NCBI RefSeq assembly: GCF_042453785.1
Contig: NC_091673.1
Span: 3,045,501-3,109,500 of the forward strand
Direction: 5' to 3'
Source: Malus domestica
Lineage: Eukaryota; Streptophyta; Magnoliopsida; Rosales; Rosaceae
DNA: 64,000 nt
Part shown: positions 12,118-25,198 of the stretch, in pieces
How positions within the stretch are numbered: position 1 is the first letter of the stretch
Layout: each line of letters begins with the position of its first letter
Notes under the pieces: model-generated
Databases searched by the model: none
What the model saw: only the letters and a program-made list of their open reading frames with translations
What the model was told of the DNA's origin: nothing
Position numbers and translations under genes: made by a program

Positions 12118-12316
12118 GGAAAGGGATTCTCTCTGGATTCCTTCATCCTAATCCATAGAGTTCGAAGATCTGGACCATTGAAATTTAATCTAACAGTTAA
12201 AGTTATTATAACTTTTTAAGTGGACCCCTGTTTGTAGCTGTTGGATCAAATTTCAATAGCCCGGATCCCCTGACTTGATGGATTAGGTGTCAAGGATCTG
12301 GAAAGGATCCCTTTCC
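12118..12316. mobile_element. Mutator-type MITE, 199 bp, with 9-bp target duplication
   Basis: The element is flanked by the exact 9-bp direct repeat ATTAACCTG (12109-12117 and 12317-12325). Its ends are inverted repeats starting GGAAAGGGAT. A 9-bp duplication is the signature of Mutator-like elements. A relative lies at 46860-47056; the two share end sequences and the internal GTTGGATCAAATTT motif. Confidence 0.85.
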
Positions 12317-12798
12317 ATTAACCTGAGCCACTATTTATATGTGACCTAATATATATTTGTTACGTCTATTATTTTTACAGTAAATTTGCACTTACGATTT
12401 TGTATTTGTGGTAACCATATAAGAGTTTAATCATTTTGATTGTTTATACAAATTATCTCTAGATCAATGTAATGGTCAATAGAGAAATATACCCAAGTAA
12501 AAGCCATTGTAACCATTCTTAATTAGTAATGAAATCGCTATCGTTTATGTAACAAAAAGAAAGAAAAAAACTTGAGTCACTTGATCATAATGACCATCCC
12601 CATTAAATTGTGACAAGGACTCGCCGGTCCCTTTGTTCTTTAGAAAGAAAAAAAAAGAAGCATAAGTTGAAAAATAAAGAGTGAACTACTAGAATATGGA
12701 GCGAAAGGCCAGATATAAATTTGCCACAAATCAATATTGGTAGTGCTATTTACACATCTATTTTTACTTCTCACACATCATTGTTAATTTTCGGCGTA

Positions 12799-12932
12799 GT
12801 GCTATCCACACTCATTTTTACGTCTCACATATCTCTCTCAATTTTCAGCCGTATGACCGAATGAATTGAAGATGTATGGCAAAAAATTAATAAAGGTATG
12901 TAGAAGGTAAAGATAATTGTGTGAATAACAAT
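12799..12932. mobile_element. MITE with GTGCTATCCACAC ends (family member 1)
   Basis: Begins GTGCTATCCACAC and ends with the imperfect reverse complement TGTGTGAATAACA. The interior has the TTTTTACGTCTCACA and AATTTTCAGCCGT words seen in members at 18265-18407 and 50351-50488. A partial copy of the left half (12741-12797) lies just upstream, a nested or tandem remnant. Confidence 0.7.
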
Positions 12933-14842
12933 GTCTTGAGATATTTATGCCTTTTGTGATTTTGGTTTTCAATGATAAATTAGACAGAAATAAAAGATGT
13001 TCTTTGATAACTTGTAGGAAGTTTTCTAACTCTATGGTCTTCTTAAACTCCAGAATTCTTCCTGCTTTGTAGTACTTTAAGTGTTCCCATCTAAAATAGT
13101 TAGACAATCATGCAAATCCAAAAAACATTTGCATTGCACCACTTCAAATTGGAGAAATATTTTTGTGGGTCAGAACAGGCCCAATATACCAAATATCAAA
13201 TCGCTTGTATTATGATATTTGATGTGCGGACTCTATTTTTGTCACCCTGAAAAATCTCTCTTAAGTTGAGGTAATATTCTTATAAAACATGTCTATTCAG
13301 TTGCCCCTTTTACAAGCTCCAGACCGAACCTCCTCCCTCCTGCCTTCTATTTAAATTGTCTTCGTTTTGAAAAACTTCCAACAAAACGTATAGTAGACGC
13401 GCGTGGTGTTTGAGAATAATTTGAAGACCAACGAGGGATCATATCCATATATATGCATGTGTGATCGAAACTAGCTAGGATATTATCTCACTTGTACATT
13501 ATTTACGTGAAGTGTGGAAGCAGAAAGACCAATATTATTGTTTTAATATTGAAAAAGAATATTGTGTATATATAGATGTTGAGTCGAGTCAGAGAATGAT
13601 AGGGACATTTGGTAAGCCAGTCAAAGCAAGCGTTGCCTTCCATGGTGGTAATCAAAAGCAGCTGGCTCTAAATATTGTACAAGACCTGTAGCCTATGGCC
13701 CTCTATAGCCTATAACCTCTCGTCTCTCTGTGTTACACTGTTACATTTATAATATAATTGTCCTCTCCTCCATCGATCTCTTTCTCTTTCCTTCTCACTC
13801 TTTCCAGGGCACCTATACATGTAGGCGGTCAGTTTCTAGCCCTCTAAAAATTCCATAGAGCTGTGAATAAGTTTTCCAAAGAATATCATAATCAAGAGAG
13901 TAACTTATATATAACGTAATTAACAACTTACACGTTACAATATCGAATATTAATTGATTAATTACTACACATCTCTTCCTTTCTTTCTTTATTCTTTCTC
14001 ATAAAAAACAATATAATGAATTATATTCACACACAAACACAGAAGATTGGCACGGCAAAAATGTTGTTCCTTTGTGATCGAAAAATCATGGATTTGAATT
14101 ATGAAAACACCCTCCTTGCAAAACAAGAGTTAAGCTGCATATGATAGACTTTCTTCCGACTCTTACAAAGCGAAGAACTTTGTTAGCTTGCGGTTGCACT
14201 TTACATAAACACAGGGTTGTGAAAAAGGATGGCTAGGTTCGGTCGCTTTCTTGCACTCACCCCTGCACTCACCCACGTGATGTGTCACCATTCACTTACA
14301 TGTTCAAATTAAGACCAAGAGATATCATCAGTTGCACAACTAGCTAGAGGTCTATATAGCTTTACATAGCTATCTCCCTTATGTACACTCTTCTCTCCGT
14401 TCCTCGTGCTCTTTCTATATTTCGTATCCACTCACTTTCTTTCTTTCTTTCTTTTGCAACCCGGTACTACTACTGTGGAGTACGGTCACATTTTCTTGCT
14501 TGAATATGTAATAATGGTGAAGCAAAAACCAGTTTCCAGGTTTTGGTTTAGCTCTACACTAGCAACAAAGCACCGCCATCGCCCTCATCAGACTCTGCAC
14601 TTTGTGTTTTTCTTTATCGCTCTTCATAACTAGTTGCGTCCTTTTCCTTTAAGGCTCTCTTATACATGTAGAAGAACAGTAACCCTCCAGGGCATCCACA
14701 TAGTAGTCGATTTATTTCTTGCCCCTTCTCTTTACTACTACTGTTTGTGTTGTTTTTCCGGCGGTCAAAACAGTACCGAATTAAAAGAGACGTCATGCAT
14801 CATCACAATCTTTAGGGTTTTGTGAATTGTCATATACTATCC

Positions 14843-16276
14843 ATGTTTCCTTCTAGCAGCACCACTAGTAATACCCAGCTACCTTTTCTATGTGATGACA
14901 ACCACACAAATGGTATTATTGATGATTTTCATCAAAACCCTAATTCAATATCATCACATGGTGGCTATCATCAATACTATTCACAGTACTACTACTCCGA
15001 TGACCAGCAGCAGCAGCAGGCACCTGATTTTCTTGAACACGATGGAATGCTATTGAGCTACTTGCTATCTCAGCAGCAGCTCTTGATCGACAGCTCCAGT
15101 ACTACTAATGTAGCAACGCATTCCAACCATACTCGAGCTCACAGTAGCGCTGAAATATGCATTGTGGATTCAAATTCAAACAAAACAATGGAGTTGATCA
15201 ACCGTGCCGACGAGATCACCGTTATCCCGGCTGCAGATTCACAGATTAAGAAAAATAATGTGAAGATGAATGGAGAAGGAGGTGGAGAGAAAAAGGCAAA
15301 ATTTGCTCGAAAGAGAGCGAGTGGGAAAAAAGACAGACACAGCAAGATCTACACAGCTCAAGGTCCAAGAGACCGGAGAATGAGGCTGTCCCTCCAAATT
15401 GCCCGGAAGTTCTTTGATCTTCAAGACATGTTGGGGTTTGACAAAGCCAGCAAAACAATTGAGTGGCTTTTCACAAAGTCAAAGACCGCCATCAAGGACC
15501 TCAAGCAGCACCTCCTCGTCTCACCCAAGGAGGATTACAGCAGCACAAATGGCGGTGCAACTGCAAAGGTGAATTCATTTGAGAGTACCACCGGTGATGT
15601 CGCATCGAAAATTATGGAGCCAAATAGTAGTGCTGCAAAAGGTGACATTTCCATTGGGTTGGCTAGGGAGAAAAAGTACAGGAAGTTATCAGTGGTTGCA
15701 AGGGAATCGAGGGTGGAGGCAAGAGCAAGGGCAAGAGAGAGAACAAGGGAGAAGATGATGAGGATCAGAGGGTTTGATCAAGATCATCAGAGTACAAAGC
15801 AAAGCCATAAGCATCAAGAACAACAAAACCCTAATGAATTGTTTGAAACAGCTGGAATGATGAATTCCATGATGATGAGCATGAATCGTCCCAACGATGG
15901 TCAGAAAATTGTGGGCAGAACAAGTAGTAATTGTGGTGGTGCAGAAAGATTGTTTTTGAATTTTGATTTTTCGCGACATGCGGAGGCAAGTGGAGCAAAT
16001 TCTGAGGACTGTGATTTTCCAGGGAATTGGGGAGCAATCAACAACACCAAGAATATTATTACAGGTAACGTGCTGCAAGTAGAGCAAAACCCTACCTCAT
16101 ACCCAAAACAACAGAACCCTAGCTCAATTTTCGGGACCGGTACTCAAGAGCAAAACCCTAATTCAATTTTCCTCACCACCTTAGCCAAAGCTCAAGACCA
16201 AAACTCCACTACCTCTTCAAATTTTGCGATCAATACAAATATTAGTACTTTGCAGCCCCTGTTTACTGGAAATTAA
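14843..16276 (+). CDS. TCP12: CYC/TB1-class TCP transcription factor, closest to TCP12
   Basis: A single-exon frame of 477 codons. The first ATG is at 14843; the same frame is open 21 bases further upstream but only from a GTG. A TCP basic helix-loop-helix domain spans about residues 162-220 ([20 protein letters not shown], then [20 protein letters not shown]). An arginine-rich R domain ([20 protein letters not shown]) lies at about 287-306. The TCP plus R combination defines the CYC/TB1 class of DNA-binding regulators of branching and floral symmetry; the [10 protein letters not shown] and IEWLF wording resembles Arabidopsis TCP12 (CYC3 clade) more than BRC1. The rest is low complexity with Gln, His and Ser runs. 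The C-terminus repeats a QNP(S/T/N)S motif. A small 3' intron, known in some CYC-like genes, cannot be excluded. Confidence 0.92.
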   Translation: MFPSSSTTSNTQLPFLCDDNHTNGIIDDFHQNPNSISSHGGYHQYYSQYYYSDDQQQQQAPDFLEHDGMLLSYLLSQQQLLIDSSSTTNVATHSNHTRAHSSAEICIVDSNSNKTMELINRADEITVIPAADSQIKKNNVKMNGEGGGEKKAKFARKRASGKKDRHSKIYTAQGPRDRRMRLSLQIARKFFDLQDMLGFDKASKTIEWLFTKSKTAIKDLKQHLLVSPKEDYSSTNGGATAKVNSFESTTGDVASKIMEPNSSAAKGDISIGLAREKKYRKLSVVARESRVEARARARERTREKMMRIRGFDQDHQSTKQSHKHQEQQNPNELFETAGMMNSMMMSMNRPNDGQKIVGRTSSNCGGAERLFLNFDFSRHAEASGANSEDCDFPGNWGAINNTKNIITGNVLQVEQNPTSYPKQQNPSSIFGTGTQEQNPNSIFLTTLAKAQDQNSTTSSNFAINTNISTLQPLFTGN

Positions 16277-19200
16277 CGAATCTTCTTCCACCTTCTCCTC
16301 CTCCTCCTCCTGCTGCTATATATAGCTAATTATCAAGCTCAGTATCCGAATATATTCACTGGTAATTTGTATTGTAGTGGATTACTATCTTTGACAGTGC
16401 GAGAAAAATGTTTTCAGGCATCTCTCTAAACTTTATTTGATTGCATTGTTAGAAAATGTAATTTGAAGATGTCGTAATTTCTTGAATTTATAAAAAAAAA
16501 TTGTGCAATACAGTGTCAGGTACTATAATAATTTGTTTGGAGATTTTATATTATGCTAGCATCGTTGTGATTTTATATTTTCTGATCGTCGTCACTTTCC
16601 GTAATATAAATTCTCATGAAATATTATGCTAGCATATATCCAGTCACTGGAAAATAGTGTTGCAGTAATTCAGTTTTTCCCTAAAATTGCAAAGGAAGAC
16701 AATCACATAGACATATAAAATAAAACTGGAAAACAAGAGTAAACTTTACTATATGCATGCCACATTTCAAATATTCTTTTGCATTGGATATGTATTTCTC
16801 TATGTAGCAAAACCTGCAGCAAATAACAATCATTAGGATGATAATAGGGCATCATATTCCTTTCCCAGCTCATTGATCTCCTATTAAATATATAACCTAA
16901 CCCACCCATAGATACAGCATCTAAAAACCATAATCTTCTCAGAGAGAATTTATAAACATAGTAGATGGTGCTCTCCGCTTGGACGGAGCCATGCCATGAT
17001 GACGGTTTTTCTCACATACACGGTATATGAGCCTACTGTCTGTAATTCCAGGTAATAATGAAAACATCTTGATTAGTTATTTTTTTCTATTTTTCCTAGT
17101 AGCTAAGTTCCATTCATATAGTTTATCTCTCTATTTTATCAAGTTTAAGGTCCATAGAAACTTTTATTGTGTTTCTGAGAATGCTTTTAGGCCAACTAAT
17201 ATAACATGTCAACCTGACTTTGGTTGCATATGTTTAATTTTACAGTGCTGCAAATTCCAAGGAATTCAGTATATATATTGTCTGTTTATGCTAACTTCCT
17301 TGTTTTGTTTGCTGGGTATAGCCTAGGTTGAAAAGCATATTACATAAGTGTTTGTGTATGTTCTATGAATTACTATAAATTATGTGCCTAGCTACCCATA
17401 TATTTCTTTTGTCTGTGTTTCAAGCTTTCAAAACGTATAAATTTATTCCATTCATTTTCATGACCTAGCTATATATTCTAGGAATACTTAAACTGTTATA
17501 CAAATTGTGGTATGCTATATCTCCCACAAATTAGTTTTTTAGTAGGTACTGATTTAGGTGAAAGAAACTATCTCACCATCACACATTGAAGAAGTCTGCA
17601 TATTACTATGTGCGGCCCTTGATGATGAGCACAATTACATTTTTTAGTATCATTTCTTCTTGGAACTTTTATATTTTTAGGCTTGAACTTATCTAGTGCA
17701 GTTAAATGATAATTTGGATCCTTCATATTTCACTGAATGATCACCATAGGCACATGATGTCTGTGTGGTTTTGTATCTCTGGAAAGCTTACTTTCAGAGT
17801 CCTAAAGATAATTGTTGTTTCCTATAGTCTAGCCAGTATAAGCACGCACACACACAGTGTCCGTAAAAAAATCAGTTGAAATCCACAGAGAGAATTGATG
17901 CTAAATTCTCTTGAGAAGATCCACTAATCTGTGGAATTTCATGTATGCCTGCGTTTTCCACTTTGGATGTTATATTCTCTTTTTTCTGGTGATCCTGAAT
18001 TTTATAATATTCTTAACTTCCAGTTCATCATGTACCCCAAACTAATGAATGTCAAGGGAGGGGTTAGAATATTCTATTTTCAATTTTCTCTCACCTCCTT
18101 TTTCTAGCTAATCACCATTTTGGATCTTGATCTTTCTTGTCATAATTTAGCTTTCAGATTCCTGACCTACCATGAATTAAACTTGCATCTTTTCCAAAGC
18201 TAATCTTATTGAAACCCTCTAAGATCCTTTATGTTACTTATCATCTTTCTTTGTTTTATAGGAAGTGATTTTTACACACTATTTTTTTCCTCCTACACAT
18301 CTATGTTAATTTTTGGTCTTCAAATTGAAGGCACCAAAGGAGAATTAATCAAGGGATAACAAGAAGTAATGCTGTACAAAAAGGAGAACAATGTTTACGG
18401 AAATCACTTCTTTTGTTAAATGCATTCATCCTGACAATGAATTTGTATTGTGCAACTTCGTGACAATATTGAGTGTTTACGGGTCTTTAGTTCTACTGCC
18501 TAGACTCGCCCCTAGCTATATACTACCTGCTATGGTCTATGGGTCAGGAGATAAGAATTTTACCCCCTAAGCCAACATGTTACTTGGCTTTAGTTTTGAC
18601 TGCTTTTTCGTTCAATCCACTTAAAACCCAGCTGCCTTAACTGCTACTACTTCTTTCATTCAGAGCTACTACTGCATCTGCAGCATTAATCGATGACAAA
18701 TCGAAGACAATAAAGCTCACAAAAGTAATGGAGGTAACTGTTACTCTAGTCTCTCTTCAGCAACCTAGGTCCTAAACGGTATACAGTTTATTTTTCCTCT
18801 ATTTTTTTTTAATTAAGAAGAAATAAAAAAACTTACATCACTAGTTACAATGGTGTTGGTATTGCAGAATCACTGACATTTTCACTGCTGAAACTCATTC
18901 ACAAAAAGTTAGAATGAAGATAAATAAGTTGTTTTAAAGTCTTGACAGAATTTAATCATCTGTTAACAGTTAACACGTCTTTACTTGTATTCTTCAAAGA
19001 AAAAAAAACATAATTATGTTCTCTTTATATAATAAATATCATCAGGATTACCATTTATATTTACCATGTCTTTCATTGTAATGATATATATGAGATCAGC
19101 AACCCAAAAACTTGTGTTTTTTACAAATCAGAACTCTGATTAATTCTCAATCTGGTTGGGAAATTGACCAAAATGATCATTTTTCAAATCTCAATTGATG

Positions 19201-21048
19201 AAATAATGAGCTTTTAGTATGTCATGGATACCTGATCTTTGTATCGCCAAATTTTTTCATCGCTCTCGTGGACATTTAGTTTTGATTAGTTCAACAACTG
19301 GGATTTGAAGCAAATTCCCATTCTTAATTTCTCACATGCATATCTCTTGCTAAATCTATTTCCAAGAAGACAAATAGAATCATATGATTAAATATCTGTT
19401 CTGTTGTATAACAATACAACCAGTATAGAGTTGTAACAAAAACAGACAAATATATAAATTCAATAATCAAATTTTAGGAGTACGTAGATATAGAATGAGC
19501 TAAAACATTAACATCCAAGAAAGACATATACTGACCTATCTACAAAACTTGCAAAGCTCTCTTTGCCCCATCAAAACCAGGCAGTTTCTCCATCTCCCAA
19601 CTAATCAAGCATACGCCATGAGCCTAAAACAAAAAATGGCCACTGTGAAAGAGACTGTTCATATTTATAATCATCTACCTGCGCAGATTGAGCTACACTT
19701 AAAACGAAACCCAAATCTGTCTCTTACATACAAAGTCTGCGTATATATGTATAGAGAGGAGAGAGAAAAGAACCCTAATAGACGGCTTTGTAGGTGGAGG
19801 AGCCTCTCTTTTAGCGTACGTACGTTATGATTTTTCGGCCATCGATCTCTTTTTCTGCAAATTATATAGGGCATGCCCTTATCCAAAGGATTTTTATTTA
19901 AAAAAAAAGTGAATTAGTTGTGAGATCGCTCTATATTGAACTTTAATGATCCAAATTGTTATTTTTTAAGTTGCACTTTATATATGATTCTTGCAAAATA
20001 TTAGTCACAACAAAAATATTTGAGGCATCTATATTAAGTTCAAAAAATTTAACGAACATTATGTTCTAAGATAAAGGGTATGTTATATATGGTTTGTTTA
20101 TATCTCGGACTGGATTTGGTTTTGTCAAAACTCAATCAGTTTGCGTGATCTTATTGCAGTGTTTGGTAGACTTAGGCCCGTGTAGGCTGTACGGACCAAA
20201 AAGAAAGGGCAAAAGATCTTGGCTCACCAACGACACACAATGACAATTTTATACACAATTAATTATACTGTATTTTTTTTGTATTTGTCTTTCTTTTTGC
20301 TTTCTGCATATATATAGCTCCGTGTGTGTGTGTGTGTATTTTGAGAAGAGCACTGAGGTTGAGTTATTGTGAACAGTGAAGAGCTGGCTATATAATTGCT
20401 CTGCCAGAGTTGTACTGCACCAAAACATGGTTGTGTTTCTCTTTTACAACAACTTACAGAAGCAGAAAATGCTTTTAATTTCTTGTGCACATTTCTTAAT
20501 GCAAGCAAATTAAAGTTACCTTAGATCGCGATGATTAAAGTCAATTTTGCCTTTTTACAAACGATTCATGTACAGGAACTGCAGCTTATGTCAACTGAAC
20601 AATCAACAACAATGCATGCATGCACGAACACCTCGATCGATGATGGCTGGATTAATTTTCAGAGCATCATGTTCGTTGAGCTCTGACATTTTGAGCACCT
20701 CATCGAAGATATGCTGAGGCAACGTAATCACCTAAAGCAAGTTACTTTACGGAGAAGCATCACTTCTCATGTGAGAAATGAATTATCAACCACACCGCCT
20801 TAAAATGGGAACTTATGCATCATTAGGCATTTCATTACTTGAAATATGATTATTTACAACACCAGAAACACACACAGCGTACCGAAACTGAATCAAATCT
20901 CGTGCACAGAGGAGAATAACGAAGGACGGGAACATGGTAACAAGAAAAACTAAAAAGAATCTGAGAAGAGGACATTCACATTTTACACTCAGTTGCCTAT
21001 ATCGACGGGGAAAAACCAAAAGTAGGGATTACATATGGTGTTCGATGA
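16277..21048. other. Long intergenic spacer
   Basis: About 4.8 kb of AT-rich DNA between the TCP gene and the 3' end of the splicing-factor gene. It includes the TCP 3' flank, one MITE (18265-18407), an imperfect hairpin at about 17878-17947 and a CA repeat near 17845. I saw no conserved coding exon on either strand; the open frames of up to about 100 codons lack family motifs. A non-coding RNA gene cannot be ruled out. Confidence 0.65.
18265..18407. mobile_element. MITE with GTG(A/C)T..ACACAC ends (family member 2)
   Basis: Starts GTGATTTTTACACAC and ends GTTTACGGAAATCAC, an imperfect inverted pair. The interior is related to the elements at 12799-12932 and 50351-50488. Confidence 0.6.
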
Positions 21049-24000
21049 CTAGGAGCGTCTCACTGTGACTGACATTCCATTTTGCCTGCCTGAAGAAACC
21101 GCATTCTGAGACCATGATGATGGCTTGAATCCCCCTGTAAGTAAGTTGGATGCAGCAGCAGCACTTATCCTTCTTCTCTTAGATTGCAGTTCCAAACTCT
21201 TCTTAGAAGTCCCAGATGCGCCAGGAAAAATTGAAGCCCCATTGATTAGTGCTCGCTTATCCTTCCTATTTTTTTCTAACTTGGAAACGAACTTCACACG
21301 CGACGCAGCAGCAGCATCCTCCTCTGCCACTGGAAGCAGTCGTAAACCGAGACCCATCTTCCTTGAAGCAGCCTCTTCTTCGGCAACTCTTTTCTTTTGA
21401 GACTGAAATAAAACAATACTAAATAGTGAGGAAACCCTTTATGTAATGCCAAATTCAACACTCAAGTTCAGTTCGTTCTCACTTGAGAAGCAGAAAAAGA
21501 TGTAAGAAAAGAGAATAAGTTATACACACACACACACACACTGAGAAGAGAGATTTCTAATCATATTTCATCATATCTAAATACTTTATAAGGAAATATG
21601 GGTAGGGCAGACTAAAAACTTCTAATCATCTCTCCGTGTCCACATTTTTCATCACTCTGTAATATAAACCTTAAAGGAGAAGTGAAAAGTAATAATTTTG
21701 ACTTTTCTAACATCAACCAATGCATCTGTGTGAGAAAAAAACATTTAAGTGAAGAACTAAAAAATGATCAGGTTACATACTCTAAGTTTGGCTCTGAGGG
21801 CCTTGTTGAGGGAATAGTCATCTAAATGCCTGTCATCAGAAATTCTCTGTAGGCGAACAAGTAATGGCTCGGCTTCTTTCTTCTTTTGCAAATCCTCTTC
21901 TTGGTGTTCAAGACGATAAAATGGATCCGCAAGCTTTCCTCTTTCTGGAGAACAAAAAATTAACTTTTGTTATGAGAGCAGAAAAGGAAACATCAAAATA
22001 ATGCAACAAGTGGTCCAACATCTCAAGAAGAATAATGCAACCTTTTGATCACACAACTGAAATTAACAAAAAGGGGTGAAAGGACTCCATTCACACCCCT
22101 TCTTTTACTTCCTTTTTTGTTTGAGTTCAAGTTAACTTAATTGGAGTACAATAAGCTCAATCTATTTCAATAAGGCATTACAAAAGTCACAAAAGTCACA
22201 AAAGAAACACCATTTGCAGCAACTTCTAAACCAACCTTCATCAGCAGGAAGTTCAAAGGTTTCTGCATCCTCAACGTCAAATTCCTCATTCTTTTGCGTG
22301 GCCCCACTAATAATCACATACTGGCAATTCTTCGGATCTGTCTGAATAACAATCTCTTGTTTGCAGCATGGAGACTTCATGGTAAAGCTCCATATCTGGC
22401 AGGAAATAAAACCTTGATTTTTAATAAATGCATTAACTAAAACCGTTAAGAAAGAATGACGAAGAAGAAAGGCAGGCATGCTAAAAAAATGAATACACGG
22501 ATTTCTATTGATCAAGGGGTAGCAAAACTAATAGTAGCCAATTTAGTTCTGAATATAAAAGTACTGGTTGGAAAATATACCTTTGTAGAGTAGTAATTTC
22601 CAACTTGCTTTTTTTCTGCATTAAAACGAACACCCTTCGCAATCATAGAATTGCAACCACCGCACCATATATGGTAAGGCATCTCGAACCTGAATGCATA
22701 ACAATCAATATATCAGAATGACGGACATATGATTGCCAAGATTTAATTAAATTTCCCATTTTCCACCCAAACTATATCATTCAACCTAGTTTGCAAGAAA
22801 AAGCACATAACTGCAAATGCTTAAAGTGGAGTACAGTAAAAACCACAATTTCATATACATGTGTGTGTCCATACATATTACAAACAGTGAAACAGTAAGC
22901 ACTATCCAAGAAAAACACTTCCAAATAGATTAATGCCTACAAACTATAATATACCAACAGAAGTAAAACGAAGTAAAGTGAGCAGTAAAACCAAGTGACT
23001 AAGTTTCCATGTTCCATTTAGAGCTTATCAGAGCCATAAATGGAAAATGACATAAGTGAAACCATCATCGCACAAATCAAATCACTTACAAAACTACAAC
23101 AAGAAGGAAAGAGTAATTCGGTTGGTTAATAAGGCTTTAATCTCACAATAGATATCACGCATAATCTTCTCACCGGGGAACAGTTTAGTAAGATAATAAC
23201 AAAGAAGCGAAAAAAGCCCATTATTAGCTATTCTGCGGAAGTCACTCAACCACATTAAAACTTTCCATTAAAAAAATTGCTTCTTGAGACGCATTTAGAC
23301 CATCTAACAAACACATAACATATATGATTTGACTTGTTACCTTATAATCAGAATCCCCTGGTCCAATTTCCTCGCTCTCTCCCTCAGAGCATGTTGACCG
23401 TTGAACTTGTTCAAGGAGCCCTGAAGCAAAAATCAACATTAGAACTCCATAAACCAACCACCCCACCATGACATATTCTAACAGGAGTATAACGGAAGCA
23501 TACCTTCTTTGGCGACCATTCTGGGGGATAATAAAAGTTGTCTGCCCTAGCAGCTGCAAGTGTAGACTGCAGAGAACCAGGTAAAACATTTAGCAGATTG
23601 AACAAATCTACAAGCAGAAAGAAAAGAAAATCCTAAATATTACTACGAAAATACAATTGTCAAAATACAGAAGATTCATCTCAAGCCCAAGTATTTGTAA
23701 CCGTTGTTTCATAACGATCAATTACATTAGAAAAAATAACATCCCGATTTTCTTTGGTGAAGAACCATATGTTTAATTAATCTCCTATACATTTAAAAAT
23801 CGAAACAGCATCACCACAAAATCCTTTTGAGCTCATTGGTCACCTAAAATCTTAGACGAGCAACATTGTCCATTAATTTTTAAACTGTCGATAATGAATC
23901 AATGCGATCGTAGGTTCTAAAAAATGGCAATCGAAAGCAGAATCAAATCTGTGCACAATTAAAAATTAAAATCCAAACACTCCAAAAATTGGATATATTG

Positions 24001-24215
24001 AACGTGAAAACTCAAACTTTATAGCCCTCATCTTACATAGAAAAATTCGTTCGACAATAAGTTAAAAAAATTCAGATTAATCAACTCGAATATGAAACCC
24101 CAAGAAAACGCGTCTAATCCGATACCAAAACCCTAATATTGCAATAGCTTCAAGAACGAACAGGAAACCCTAATTTAATTGAAATTAGTGAAAAGAGATG
24201 AATTTTGCATACCAT
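21049..24215 (-). CDS. CCDC130/CWC16-family (YJU2-like) pre-mRNA splicing protein
   Basis: Seven exons read leftward: 24213-24215, 23504-23566, 23341-23420, 22581-22689, 22236-22395, 21781-21944 and 21049-21402. All junctions have GT/AG and the product is 310 aa. The protein begins M-STLAAARADNFYYPPEW and holds the family core (SLNKFNGQHALRERARK, FEMPYHIWCGGC, then SPCCKQEIVIQTDP), including the paired CxxC metal-binding cysteines. The tail has KDKRALINGASIFPG and the basic KRRRISAAAASNLL. CWC16/YJU2 proteins join the spliceosome at the catalytic step. Exon 1 contributes only the start codon: at 24213 ATG is followed directly by the donor GTATGC. Distinguishing CCDC130-like from YJU2-like is by resemblance; I favour CCDC130. 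Confidence 0.93.
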
Positions 24216-24409
24216 TTTCTCCTTCTTGAATTGCTACTTGTTCACCGAAGTTTTTCCGATCAATCAACCAGTCCGCTCGATTCAATCGTTCTGTTGAAGT
24301 TTTGGTTCTTGAAATTTTTTGATGCCCCTTTTTCCTGGTCGGTTCTCAATTTTCCCTATTGGACAAAGACGACGTCGTATTACTGTTTCCGGGCCCTGCC
24401 TTTTCTTGT

Positions 24410-24860
24410 CATTCACAACGCTACAAGAATATGGAAACCCAATATCGTCTCGGCCCATGGCCCATAAAAGATCGTCGCACACATCCAATCACTAATTGGA
24501 TTTTAAATTTAAATCCATATTGTCAAATTCCTAAATGATTCAACAGTTTGTGTCAAAGACATCATGCCATTTTTATGATTTTGTTGTAAGAAGGTGAATA
24601 ACATGAATTTATATTTATCAACATCAAACAATTTTCGAAGTTTGATTTAGCATGATTGAAATGTATGAACTTTGTTTTTATAGTGAAGGAGGTAAAGATT
24701 ATAAACTTGCGCATACTTTCCAATCACTTATTTGTTAGCATTTTTTTCTTCAAATGATAATGGCAAGGGTATTTAAATATAGAATTAATTACTTGAGTTA
24801 TAAACTCTTTTCCTTGTGATATGAGATATTGGAGTAAATTAAAAGTTGACATAGTTCCAT
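24410..24860. repeat. Segmental duplication block from the CCDC130-like upstream region (copy 1)
   Basis: The stretch from ACAAGAATATGGAA at about 24420 to the ATTGGAGTAAATTAAAA near 24845 recurs at 38842-39031 plus 40845-41080. In the second place it is split by a hAT-like element. The site TTGAAATG at 24656-24663 is the unoccupied version of that insertion site. Confidence 0.85.
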
Positions 24861-25198
24861 GTCCTTCGCGTTGAAGATGTCGAACAATTCAAAGCATTTT
24901 TTTATGAAATAGTAACTGTCCTTCAGTCCCTTCTGTGCAGTTTCCTTCAAATCTCCAATAGTTGCATCACCTGGAACAACAACCACTATGTCTCCAATTG
25001 GCGACTCCCTTTCCTCTTGGATTTTCTTGGAGTGATGCTCATCCCTCCAATCAATGTTTGGCCATGGAATTTGACATATGAATGTCAGTGTCAAAGATTC
25101 CCCTTGTGCAGCAATGTCAAATTCTTTCACAAAATGTTTACAATTCTGTATAATTTGAACACTCCTTTACTTTCGTTTGAGTCCGCTCCGGATAACTC
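24798..25198 (-). pseudogene. Fragment of MS1/MMD1-like PHD-finger gene (copy B)
   Basis: The segment encodes on the minus strand the late part of exon 3 of the PHD-finger gene annotated at 25859-33390 (FDIAAQGESLTLTFICQIPW, then DATIGDLK). Identity to 31314-31680 is high. It lacks 75 bases (25 codons) that copy A has at 31239-31313, lacks upstream exons and runs into unrelated sequence after ELCQL. It still has the single (unduplicated) 22-bp segment and a C that copy A has lost, which makes it useful for reading the lesions in copy A. Broken, no start codon context, no PHD finger. Confidence 0.85.

Larger units (their letters stand above)
11091..14842. other. Intergenic DNA and upstream region of the TCP gene
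   Basis: AT-rich DNA without a supported gene. It contains two MITEs (listed separately) and, near the TCP gene, a CTTT repeat at about 14435-14455 typical of a plant 5' leader. Short open frames here look random. Confidence 0.7.

Noticed and set aside
15139-16087. Several minus-strand open frames across the TCP gene
   Set aside because: Reverse-strand shadows of a low-complexity coding region.
16960-17040. Short hairpin CTCCG/CGGAG followed by an ATGATGA box, a possible snoRNA or microRNA precursor
   Set aside because: The stem is short and imperfect, there is no CTGA box at the right place, and the sequence matches no microRNA family I know.
17027-17326. 99-codon plus-strand open frame
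   Set aside because: Hydrophobic and AT-driven, no motif, no splice context.
17878-17947. Imperfect foldback with GAAATCCACAG and CTGTGGAATTTC arms
   Set aside because: Possible foldback, but the loop is long and interrupted, with no family resemblance. It is mentioned only in the spacer entry.
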